From: Planctomyces sp. SH-PL14
GTDB taxonomy: Bacteria; Planctomycetota; Planctomycetia; Planctomycetales; Planctomycetaceae
Length of the DNA stretch: 64,000 nt
Assembly (NCBI RefSeq): GCF_001610835.1
Contig: NZ_CP011270.1
Coordinates: 6,404,001 to 6,468,000 of the forward strand
Direction of reading: 5' to 3'
Of this stretch, positions 1-10,277 are shown one piece after another; within the stretch, counting starts at the first letter, position 1, and each line of letters opens with the position of its first letter. The translations under genes were made by a program, and so were the position numbers. Below the pieces are notes generated by a model, which saw only the letters and a program-made list of their open reading frames with translations, searched no databases and was not told the origin of the DNA.

Positions 1-143
1 CTTCGCCCTGCCGGTCGCCGGCGATCAGGCTTCCCCGGTCGAGAGACGCCACCGACTTTCGAGACACACGCTCTCCCCTCGATGGACAGTCCCATCAGTC
101 GATCCTAATGTCACCCCGAGCCAAGTCCCCTGGGAGATGACTG

Positions 144-923
144 ATGTTGCGACTGCTGTCTGTGGCGGCCCTGGTGGCCGTGTTCGCCGGATCGATCGTG
201 GCGGGTTCCGCGGCCTCGGCGGCCGAGCCCTCGACCAGCGTCTATGAGATGCGGACCTACTACGCCCCCGAGGGGAAGCTGGATGCGCTCCATGCCCGGT
301 TCCGCGATCACACCCTCAAGCTGTTCGAGAAACACGGGATTCAGAACGTCGGTTACTGGGTGCCGATCGAGAACCCGGACCGCAAGCTGATTTACTTCCT
401 GGTCTATCCGAGCCGCGAGGCCCGCGAGGCGTCGTGGAAGGCGTTCCAGGCCGATCCGGAATGGCAGAAGGCGAAGGCCGAGAGCGAGCGGGACGGGAAG
501 CTGGTCGCCAAGGCGGAGTCGCTGTTCCTGAACCTGACCGATTACTCCGTCCCGGTGGAGCTCAAGAAGGACTCGCCGCGGGTCTTCGAGCTGCGGACCT
601 ACACCGCTTCGGAAGGGAACCTCGACGCGCTCCACGCCCGGTTCCGGGACCACACCTGCAAGCTGTTTGAGAAGCACGGGGCGACGAACATCGCCTACTG
701 GTCTCCGATGGCCGATCAGCCCGGCGCCAAAGACACGCTGATCTACATCATCTCCCACAAGTCCCGCGACGCGGCGAAGGAGTCTTTCGCCGCCTTCGGC
801 AAGGACCCCGAGTGGACGGCGGCGCGCAAGGCTTCGGAAGAGAAGGCCGGCGGCTCGCTGACCGTGCCGATGGGAGTGAAGTCGCTGTTCATGAACGCGA
901 CCGACTACTCGCCGATCCAGTAG
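144..923 (+). CDS. secreted NIPSNAP family protein (two tandem domains)
   Basis: 259 aa. Residues 1-27 look like a Sec signal peptide (hydrophobic core, cleavage near ASAAE), so export is inferred. Two homologous NIPSNAP (dimeric alpha-beta barrel) units follow at about 34-133 and 148-254. Each starts with a Y/FE-M/L-RTY strand and then the nearly identical LDALHARFRDHT helix, so the protein is an internal duplication that could form a pseudo-dimer. A GGGAG ribosome site sits just before the ATG. Family members have no settled enzymatic role, so no reaction is assigned. The PIG-L gene follows on the same strand, separated by a hairpin repeat at 957-1024. Confidence 0.9.
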   Translation: MLRLLSVAALVAVFAGSIVAGSAASAAEPSTSVYEMRTYYAPEGKLDALHARFRDHTLKLFEKHGIQNVGYWVPIENPDRKLIYFLVYPSREAREASWKAFQADPEWQKAKAESERDGKLVAKAESLFLNLTDYSVPVELKKDSPRVFELRTYTASEGNLDALHARFRDHTCKLFEKHGATNIAYWSPMADQPGAKDTLIYIISHKSRDAAKESFAAFGKDPEWTAARKASEEKAGGSLTVPMGVKSLFMNATDYSPIQ

Positions 924-956
924 GTCGCGAGTCGCCTGAACCGCTGAGAAGTCATC

Positions 957-1024
957 ACGCCAGCCCGAAGCGCGAGCGAGGACCGGACGCACGTTCCCTC
1001 GCTGGCGCTTCGGGCTGGTGGCGT
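957..1024. repeat. R7 hairpin repeat between NIPSNAP and PIG-L genes
   Basis: Two arms of about 20-25 bp (core 961-981 and 998-1018) are inverted copies around AGCCCGAAGCG / CGCTTCGGGCT, with a loop of about 15 bp. The arms could form a long stem in RNA or a cruciform. No T-tract follows, so this is not a classical terminator. It looks like a dispersed short element, but only this one copy is in the window. Confidence 0.6.
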
Positions 1025-1058
1025 TCGTCCACGTTGCCCCCGCTCGGAGGATTTCCGC

Positions 1059-1955
1059 ATGACCTGGTTTCGATGGCTCTCCGGTCTCGCGTTTCTGATG
1101 TTCGCGTCGGCTCCTGTCGTCTCGACCGCCGCCGACGAGCCGCTGCGGATCATCGTCTTCGGGGCCCATCCTGATGACGCGGAGTTCAAGACCGGCGGGA
1201 CGGCGATCAAGTGGGCCCGGCAGGGGCATCAGGTGAAGCTGGTCTCCGTGACGAATGGGGACATCGGGCACTGGCGGATGGCGGGGGGGCCGTTGGCGAT
1301 CCGCCGGGCTGGCGAGTGCGAAGCGGCGGCGAAGGTGATGGGGACCACCTCGCAGGTTCTCGACATCCACGACGGCGAGCTGGAGCCGACGCTGGAGAAT
1401 CGCAAGACGATCACCCGTCTGATCCGCGAGTGGAAGGCGGACATCGTCATCGCCCATCGGCCGTGGGACTACCACCCGGACCACCGCTACGTCGGGGTCC
1501 TTGTGCAGGACGCCGCCTTTATGGTGACGGTGCCGTTTATCTGTCCTGAGGTTCCGCCGCTTAAGAAGAACCCGGTGTTTCTCTATTCGAGCGATGGGTT
1601 CAAGAAGCCGTACCCGTTCCAGGCGGACGTGGCGGTCGCGCTCGATGATGTGTTCGAGAAGAAGCTCGATGCCGTTCACGAGCTGGAGTCGCAGGTCTAC
1701 GAAGGGGGGGCGTCGGGGAGCGAGGAGTACGTCCGCAATGTCCCGCCGGCGGCGGATTTGCCGGCTCGGAGGGCGTGGCTCAAGCAGCGGTGGGAGCGCC
1801 GGCACGGGGATGAGGCGAACAAGTTCCGCGACGTTCTTGTGGAGTGGTATGGCGAAGAGAAGGGGAAGGGGATCCGGTTCGCCGAGACTTTTGAGATCTG
1901 CGAGTACGGCCGTCAGCCGACGAAGGAAGAGTTGCGGACGCTGTTTCCGTTTTGA
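1059..1955 (+). CDS. PIG-L (LmbE-like) family deacetylase, exported
   Basis: 298 aa. The N-terminal 25 residues form a signal peptide ending near STAADE. The zinc-binding signature AHPDDAE lies at residues 36-42 and the second metal motif HPDH at 139-142, as expected for PIG-L/LmbE N-acetylglucosamine-type de-N-acetylases. The family removes N-acyl groups from amino sugars or related conjugates. Export suggests a periplasmic or extracellular glycan substrate, but the actual substrate is unknown. The start is supported by CGGAGG eight bases upstream. It lies in the same direction as the NIPSNAP gene, and R1 repeat copy 1 begins 44 bp after its stop. Confidence 0.9.
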   Translation: MTWFRWLSGLAFLMFASAPVVSTAADEPLRIIVFGAHPDDAEFKTGGTAIKWARQGHQVKLVSVTNGDIGHWRMAGGPLAIRRAGECEAAAKVMGTTSQVLDIHDGELEPTLENRKTITRLIREWKADIVIAHRPWDYHPDHRYVGVLVQDAAFMVTVPFICPEVPPLKKNPVFLYSSDGFKKPYPFQADVAVALDDVFEKKLDAVHELESQVYEGGASGSEEYVRNVPPAADLPARRAWLKQRWERRHGDEANKFRDVLVEWYGEEKGKGIRFAETFEICEYGRQPTKEELRTLFPF

Positions 1956-1998
1956 GGGGGGAAGGAGGCTAGGGAAACGAGTTGGGAACTCCGTCAAA

Positions 1999-2340
1999 CC
2001 GGGTCCAGGGCGGGCCCTGGTGGGGAGTGCAGAGGGGCGACGCCCCTTTGCCCGCCGGAGGCCTGGCCGTCGAGAGATGTCTGAAGGAGATCGTGTCCAA
2101 GCGCGGACACCGTGCCGTATGCCCCCTCACCAACCCGCGGGGATTGCAAAGCCAGCGGTGTGATCTGGGGGAGCCCTCAACGCCGGTGACCTAAAGCGGA
2201 AACCTGTTGTGCCCCACGGTTCCGCGTAGAAGAGGCCTCCGGCGGCAAGGGGGCCTGTGTTGTTTCTTGGCCCCTTGACCCCAGGCTGCCGTGGCACGTT
2301 GGGCTTGAGCAATCCGAGCGAAACCGGCGAGGACGCGGTT
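1999..2340 (+). repeat. R1 interspersed hairpin repeat, copy 1 (+)
   Basis: First of seven related elements in the window. Order in this orientation: a terminal mini-hairpin (CCAGGGC/GCCCTGG type); a left arm with an internal GGGGC/GCCCC hairpin ending in GCCGGAGGC; a core of about 150 bp with the conserved stretches GTGTCCAAGCGCGGAC and CCCCCTCACCAACCCGCGGG; a right arm starting GCCTCCGGC with a second G-rich/C-rich hairpin; then GGGTTTGAGC and a GCCGGCGAGGACG tail. Left and right arms are imperfect inverted repeats of each other. In this copy the left hairpin has a short loop and the right one the long TGTGTTGTTTCTTGG loop. It lies between convergent genes and contains no credible ORF. Confidence 0.85.
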
Positions 2341-2410
2341 CGAGGTGGCGGGACAAAACTGGACCTCCCGCGCATGTATCCCGTTCGCTCAGTCATCCCT
2401 AGACCTGCTC

Positions 2411-2698
2411 CTACTCCACCAGATCACACGGATGCGGCGTGCGGTCAACGAGCGGAATGACCTGCGGGGCGTAGACCGTCTGGTAGGCGTGGGCCTTGCG
2501 GTGTTCGTCGAGGGCTTCCTGCGACTCCCAGTGCTCGTTGAGGATGAACAGGTTCGGCTGGTTCTTCGAGTGGTAGACGTTGAACCGCACGCAGCCCGGT
2601 TCCTTCTTCGAGAGCTGGCACTGCAGCTTCAGCAGGTCGCTGACCTTGGGGATGTCGGCTTCGTTCTTGACGGTGAGCAGGACGTTGAGCGTGAGCAT
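2411..2698 (-). CDS. antibiotic biosynthesis monooxygenase (ABM) domain protein
   Basis: 95 aa with no signal peptide, so probably cytoplasmic. The pattern NVLLTVKNE...ACR-like helix...EPGCVRFNVYHS...FILNEHWES-EALDEH matches the ABM/YgiN ferredoxin-like fold, whose members act as dimeric quinol monooxygenases or in related cofactor-free oxidations. Length equals the usual single-domain size. The specific substrate cannot be read from the sequence. It is convergent with the PIG-L gene across R1 copy 1. Confidence 0.85.
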   Translation of the reverse strand: MLTLNVLLTVKNEADIPKVSDLLKLQCQLSKKEPGCVRFNVYHSKNQPNLFILNEHWESQEALDEHRKAHAYQTVYAPQVIPLVDRTPHPCDLVE

Positions 2699-2863
2699 CG
2701 GGGCTCCCTTCGAGTGGTGTCTCGGTTGGCAGGCGAGAGTCTGATCGGCCCCTTCGCAACATTCAAATCAACGCCAATGCAGCCACACTCAGGGGAACCA
2801 GGGAGTGTGTGCCTGGAAAGTCGGTAGCATCTTTCGGGTGGTGAAGGCCTGATCGTTGGGACT

Positions 2864-3032
2864 GGGAGGGCGAGGCTCCTGCCGAGCCGCGAAGGTTCAC
2901 AAACGCGTTCCCTTTGTCGCCTCGACGTCCCGCCCCTAATTCCTGGGGAACAGCCTGTCTCTCGTCGGCGGGGACGAGGGGCGATTGGAGACGTGTTCCA
3001 CCGCCGCGGCTCGGCAGGAGCCTCGCCCTCCC
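2864..3032. repeat. R2 element: 28-bp perfect inverted repeats around a 113-bp centre
   Basis: The arm at 2864-2891 (GGGAGGGCGAGGCTCC...) and the arm at 3005-3032 are exact reverse complements over 28 bp. Single copies of the same arm occur at 12455-12482 (two changes) and 25452-25475. The interior has no convincing gene. The structure resembles a small non-autonomous mobile element or paired hairpin repeat, but no flanking duplication was recognised. It fills most of the 490-bp gap before mutS. Confidence 0.75.
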
Positions 3033-3191
3033 GACATCTTCCCCTCCACCGGCCGGTTGGATTTCTCCCCGGAGATCTGGGACACACATAGCCAGGGACC
3101 TCGCCGCCAACTCCCTTGCAACTCGATCTCCGAATGGTCACCCTCGCCGCCTCTCCCCAGACCCTCGTCCCCAGTCCCTAGTCTGCGCCCC

Positions 3192-6005
<2,814 letters not shown>

Positions 6006-6006
6006 A

Positions 6007-6140
6007 GGGGAGGCGGAAGGCTTAAGGCGGAAGGCGGAAGGTAGAGGGAAACAGGCGGGTTCAAACGGGGCTCTCTCTCCACCAGAGGCGGAATTGTCCT
6101 CTCTACCTTCAGCCTTCGGTCTTCAGCCTGTCTCCCTCCC
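6007..6140. repeat. R6 inverted pair downstream of mutS
   Basis: GGCGGAAGGCTTAAGGCGGAAG-type units at 6007-6045 face CCTTCAGCCTTCGGTCTTCAG-type units at 6104-6140. They form a long imperfect inverted repeat with about 58 bp between arms. This is the same family as the insert in mutS. Confidence 0.6.
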
Positions 6141-6151
6141 TCAAAAAACAA

Positions 6152-6194
6152 AAGCGGCCGAAGTTCGTCTCCCCCGAGACGTCTTCGGCCGCTT
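6152..6194 (+). terminator. bidirectional intrinsic terminator after mutS
   Basis: The perfect 12-bp arms AAGCGGCCGAAG (6152-6163) and CTTCGGCCGCTT (6183-6194) enclose a second small stem (CGTCTC/GAGACG). An A-rich run precedes the stem (for the minus strand) and TTGATT follows. It sits 146 bp after the mutS stop and could also end transcription of the HTH/receiver gene from the other side. Confidence 0.8.
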
Positions 6195-6493
6195 GATTCA
6201 AGCCGCTCATCCGCGATTCCGGTCGCGTCACCTCGTCCGTGTCCTGGTCATTCGCTCCGTGAGTTCGTCAGGGTTTCCCGGCACATCTCGGTTCTTCCGC
6301 TCCACCTCTCGCCCTCGGGTTTGATGGACCCACGGTTTCGAGAGTTTCGAGGCGTTGCGGGTGGAGAGCCCGCTGTGTGCCTGAATCGCCTTTCGCACGC
6401 ACTTCGCTCCTGACATCGAACGTGCCCATCTTCCATGACGGGGCCGAACGAGTGCCGGCAATCCGTATTGGCGGCAGCGTCCGCGTGTCCGAC
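6195..6493. other. non-coding gap before the HTH/receiver gene stop
   Basis: About 300 bp with only short frames on both strands. No ribosome site, hairpin with T-tract or repeat copy was recognised here. Confidence 0.4.
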
Positions 6494-7066
6494 TTACGCC
6501 AACTGCTTCTTGCGGTTGACGAGGGTCCGGACGCGTTCGGCCAGCAGGGCTGAGTCGAACGGCTTGCGGAACGTTTCGTTGAACATCGACCGGTCGAATC
6601 CGGCCGCGTTGTCATCGTCCGAGAGGAGGGCGATCAGAACGGTGTCTGCGTAGTCCGCATTCTTGCGGAGGTTGGCGGCAATCATCAGGGCTTCGTTGCG
6701 GCCCATTGCGAAGTCGATGACGACGCAATCGGGATGCAGCGATTCCGCCTGGATGCCGGCTTCGAATCCGCTGGCCGCGAATTCGGTCTTGAACTCTTCC
6801 GCCGTAAGGATGGCGGTGAGGTTGCCGCGGACGGCTCCGTCGATGCCGACGAGGAGCAGCTTGCCCATCGCCTCATCTTCGAGCTCACCCAGGGGCATTC
6901 CGTGTTCCTTGAGGAACCGGATCAGATGCTCGCGGGGAATGCGGCGGTCCTGGGAGCCAGGAATCCGATACCCACGCAGCCGGCCCGAATCGAACCATTT
7001 GCTGACGGTGCGGGGTGCGACCTTACAGATCTTGGCAACCTGTCCGGTCGTGAAAATTGTCCTCAT
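6494..7066 (-). CDS. excisionase/MerR-type HTH fused to a receiver-like domain
   Basis: 190 aa. Residues 4-55 form a helix-turn-helix of the excise/MerR type (TTGQVAKICKVAPRTVSKWFDSG...RIPREHLIRFL). Residues about 69-185 look like a response-regulator receiver fold: beta-1 KLLLVGID, a possible phosphoacceptor D118 in PDCVVIDF, and the conserved Lys in FRKPF (K168). The acidic pair after beta-1 is reduced to one Asp, so phosphorylation is uncertain. It is probably a DNA-binding regulator. The chosen ATG has GGAGAG at a good distance, and an in-frame ATG at 7111 is a weaker option. It is followed by a gap of almost 1 kb. Target unknown. Confidence 0.8.
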   Translation of the reverse strand: MRTIFTTGQVAKICKVAPRTVSKWFDSGRLRGYRIPGSQDRRIPREHLIRFLKEHGMPLGELEDEAMGKLLLVGIDGAVRGNLTAILTAEEFKTEFAASGFEAGIQAESLHPDCVVIDFAMGRNEALMIAANLRKNADYADTVLIALLSDDDNAAGFDRSMFNETFRKPFDSALLAERVRTLVNRKKQLA

Positions 7067-8031
7067 AGCGGGGCTCTCCAAATCTTCATTTTTGTCCGGG
7101 TTCGAGGTCATCCCTCGATCGTCCCCCCCGACATGGCCGGCGTCCTTGCCCGTGGGTCCTGGGGCGAGTCACCATGTCGTCGGGCCGACAAAACGTGCGC
7201 CCGTCAGCGGCAACCGTGTCCGTTGCCGGCGTGAAACGAAGTCCCCCCCTGGTCATCGCCTGGCCAGAGTTCTTCGCAGTCACATTACGTGCGCGTGGCA
7301 GACGCGAGTCTGCTCCTGGGGAGCGGGCCGGTACTGAAGGCGCAAGGACATCCCTGCTCCTGTGGCCGGTCACATACCAACAACTGCCCCCCGATTCCCC
7401 TCGACACCACTCGCCTGATCGCCCAGGCGTTCGGTCTCATCACTCCGATGGATGTCGAGATGAATCCACTGAGGTTCTTATCGGAAAAGCGACGCAATGG
7501 ATTTCAACCTGAATTTCCGGAATCTCGGGTCTCACGGGTGAATCCTGCCGAACCGAGCCTGACCTCCTGTCGGGCTCTGCCGGTTGAATGAACTGTACCG
7601 CTTCTCCCGCCGCAGGCCCCCGCGTTTTCCGCTCAGCCCGCATAATCCGATGTTGACCGGACGTAACGCGTCGGCACAACCGGACCATCTTCACATGTGC
7701 GGATGACGTTTCGTCCCGCGGCGCGAGAGGGGAGCGCAAAGTCTTCGCTTTTTCCCCACGCGGAACCAGCGGTAAGGTCCATGGCAGTCGTCCGCGAGAA
7801 AGCGAATGCGACGATTCACAACCGATGATTCCATTTTGGTTCACCTCGGCGCTTGCACGGCGTTTGTCCTCTTGGCAGAGTGACCTAGGTTCCCAGAAGC
7901 CCGTCGTGAATGTGTTCTGACGTTGCCCCTGAGAGGCGCGTTTCGATTCACGGCGGTGACCAGAGTCCGCCGCCTCCGGGACCAGCCGCAATTCACGCGG
8001 TTCCCGCCGGCAGCGTGTGGGGGAAACGCTG
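7067..8031. other. long intergenic region (965 bp), no gene recognised
   Basis: Frames exist on both strands, but none has a recognisable domain together with a ribosome site. It must hold the divergent promoters of the HTH/receiver gene and the S41 protease gene. A GGGGAGCGCAAAG...CTTTTTCCCC imperfect hairpin lies near 7730-7760. Unlike most large gaps here it contains none of the R1-R7 repeats. Confidence 0.4.
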
Positions 8032-9699
8032 ATGTCGTGTTCGTCATTGCGTCGGTCGATTTGGGAACGCTCCGTCTTCGGTGGCGCAGCGCTCCGCCGG
8101 TCTCTGCTGCGGGCCACGGTCTTCTTCGGGGCCGCCGTCGCAGGGATGAGCCAGGCCACCGCCGAGCCGCTGCGGCTGACGGACGCCAAGACCGCCGCGA
8201 CGGACGCCGCCCGCCTCGAACGGGAGCGGAAGTGGCGCGACGCGATCGACCTCTACAAGCAGGCCCTCAAGACCTGGCCGCAGGACGAGGCCCTGAGCTA
8301 CGGCCTCCGCCGGTCGCAGTTCCAGTTCGCCGTCGAGCGGCGCTACACCGATCCTTCGTTCACGAAGCAGCTCCGGACGCTCGACCGCGAGACCGCCCTG
8401 ACGCTGTTTGACGACGTCCTGGACAATATCCAGAACCACTTCGTCGATCCGATCAACACGACCTCGATCGTGGCTCACGGGACGGAAAGCCTGTGGCTGG
8501 CCCTCTCGAACGAGCGGTTCCTCGAAAACAACCTGTTCGGCGTGGCGGACGACCGCCTCAAGGCGTTCCGCGACGTCCTCCGCACCCGCTACTGGAACAA
8601 GCCGGTCTACTATAAGGAGGGAGCCCGGCAGACGATCAGCGAAGTCTGTGCTCTGGCGCAGGACCAGCTCGGTCTCGATCCGGGTGCGGTCGTCATGGAA
8701 TACGTCTTCGGGGCCTGCAACTGCCTCGACGACTACAGCAACGTCCTCAGCCCCGGCCGTCGCGGCGACCTTTACAGCAACATCCGCGGTTCGTTCGTCG
8801 GGATCGGAATCGTTCTCGAGGCGGAAGTCGGCAAGGGGATGCGTCTGGTCCAGGTCCTGCCGGAGAGCCCGGCGGCCGAGTCCGGTCTTCGGGCCGGGGA
8901 TCTGATCGCCCGGATCGATGGAACCGATTGCCGGTTCATGTCGACCGACGAATCGGCCAACCTGCTGAGCGGCCAGGAGGGTTCGCGTGTTCAGCTGGAG
9001 GTCATCCGCAGCAGCGAGAACCTGAACGTCGCCTGCACCCGCCGTCCGGTGAAGGTCCGCAGCCTGCCGGTGGTCAAGATCATCGATCGGTCGAACGGTG
9101 TCGGCTACATCCAGATGACCGGCTTCCAGCAGGGCTCGGTGGCGGAGCTGGATGCCGCTCTGGCTCAGCTGGAGCAGGAAGGGATGAAGTCGCTGGTGTG
9201 GGACCTGCGGGGGAATCCCGGCGGCCTGCTCCCCGCTTCCGTCGAAATTCTGGACCGTTTCATTGAAGAAGGGGTGCTGGTCTCGACCCGCGGCCGGAAT
9301 GCCGACCAGAACTTCACTTATACGGCCCATCGGCCCGGCACGTACAACATGCCGCTCGTTCTGCTGGTCGACGGCAACAGTGCCAGTGCCAGCGAGATCG
9401 TGGCGGGGGCGATCCGGGATCACAAGCGGGGCCAGATCGTCGGCCGGAACACTTACGGAAAGTGGTCTGTCCAGAGCATCTACGACATCCGCCTGAGCTG
9501 TGGGGTCCGTCTGACGACCGCCAAGTTCTACTCGCCCAAGGGGGACACGCTCGGCAAGATCGGTGTGAAGCCGGACGTCGAAGTTCCGGAAGGGGAGCAG
9601 TTCGAGCGGCGGCTGGGCGAGGTTGATGCCGAGAACGATCCGGACGTCGTGAAGGCCCTTGAGATTCTTCGCGGTCCGAACACGTTCACGAAGCGGTAA
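8032..9699 (+). CDS. S41 family (C-terminal processing) serine peptidase with PDZ domain, exported
   Basis: 555 aa. An N-terminal signal region ends near SQATAEP (about 45). A TPR-like helical segment (about 53-120) follows, then a helical domain, a PDZ domain (about 250-335, GIGIVLEAE...SPAAESGLRAGD), and the S41 core. The catalytic Ser is predicted at 452 in GNSASASE and the general-base Lys at 477 in TYGKWSVQ, with the family's 25-residue spacing. Such Ctp proteases cut exported proteins near their C termini. The TPR-like N terminus is additional to the standard Ctp layout. The GGGGGA site favours ATG 8032 over GTG 8017. Substrate unknown. Confidence 0.92.
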   Translation: MSCSSLRRSIWERSVFGGAALRRSLLRATVFFGAAVAGMSQATAEPLRLTDAKTAATDAARLERERKWRDAIDLYKQALKTWPQDEALSYGLRRSQFQFAVERRYTDPSFTKQLRTLDRETALTLFDDVLDNIQNHFVDPINTTSIVAHGTESLWLALSNERFLENNLFGVADDRLKAFRDVLRTRYWNKPVYYKEGARQTISEVCALAQDQLGLDPGAVVMEYVFGACNCLDDYSNVLSPGRRGDLYSNIRGSFVGIGIVLEAEVGKGMRLVQVLPESPAAESGLRAGDLIARIDGTDCRFMSTDESANLLSGQEGSRVQLEVIRSSENLNVACTRRPVKVRSLPVVKIIDRSNGVGYIQMTGFQQGSVAELDAALAQLEQEGMKSLVWDLRGNPGGLLPASVEILDRFIEEGVLVSTRGRNADQNFTYTAHRPGTYNMPLVLLVDGNSASASEIVAGAIRDHKRGQIVGRNTYGKWSVQSIYDIRLSCGVRLTTAKFYSPKGDTLGKIGVKPDVEVPEGEQFERRLGEVDAENDPDVVKALEILRGPNTFTKR

Positions 9700-9726
9700 C
9701 GGATCCGCTCAACGAGAGAACTCCAG

Positions 9727-9758
9727 CGACCACCCTTCGGGGTGGTCGTTGACGTTTT
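9727..9758 (+). terminator. intrinsic terminator of the S41 protease gene
   Basis: A 9-bp perfect stem CGACCACCC / GGGTGGTCG closes on a stable TTCG tetraloop (9736-9739). It is followed by TTGACGTTTTAG, 28 bp after the stop codon. Confidence 0.85.
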
Positions 9759-9779
9759 AGAGGGCTTGTCCGCTGACGC

Positions 9780-10101
9780 AAACCGCGTCCTCGCCGGCGC
9801 GGCTTCCATAGCTCAAACCCAACGTGCTACGGCCGCTGGGGTCAAGGGGGTCTCACCCCCTTGCCGCCGGAGGCACTTCCATGAGGAACCGTGGTAAGCA
9901 ACGGGCGTCCGCTTTGTTGAACGGGCGTCGAGAACGCACCGCTCGCTTTGCACTCCCCGGGGGGGTGATAAGGGGGCATACGGCACGTCGTCCGCGCTTG
10001 GACACGATCTCCTTCAGACATCTCTCGACGGTCAGGCCTCCGGCGGGCAAAGGGGCGTTGCCCCTCTGCACTCCCCACCAGGGGTGCCCCCTGGACCCCG
10101 G
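9780..10101 (-). repeat. R1 interspersed hairpin repeat, copy 2 (-)
   Basis: Minus-strand copy: tail, GCTCAAACCC, right arm with short-loop hairpin, core, left arm with short-loop hairpin and the terminal CCAGGGG mini-hairpin. It lies between the S41 terminator and the leader of the MMPL exporter gene, so transcripts of the latter may begin inside or just after it. Confidence 0.85.
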
Positions 10102-10277
10102 CAATGTTCGCCGGTGGCATCGCGCGGACTGCATTCTCCAGCCCGCAGGACCGGAACCCCCCCCACCCATCCGCTCCGATCCAACCCACTTGCTCTCGCA
10201 CCCCCCGCCAACCGGCGACGATAGACGGAAGACACGTCGATCGTGTCTGCGCGGTGCGCGGAGCCCAGAGGATCCGG

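Noticed and set aside
1-143. Possible gene fragment at the left edge
   Set aside because: No frame with recognisable homology; only the leader of the NIPSNAP gene can be supported.
111-1997. 628-residue minus-strand open frame covering NIPSNAP and PIG-L genes
   Set aside because: Arg/Pro/Leu-rich shadow of two well-supported plus-strand genes; no domain or ribosome site.
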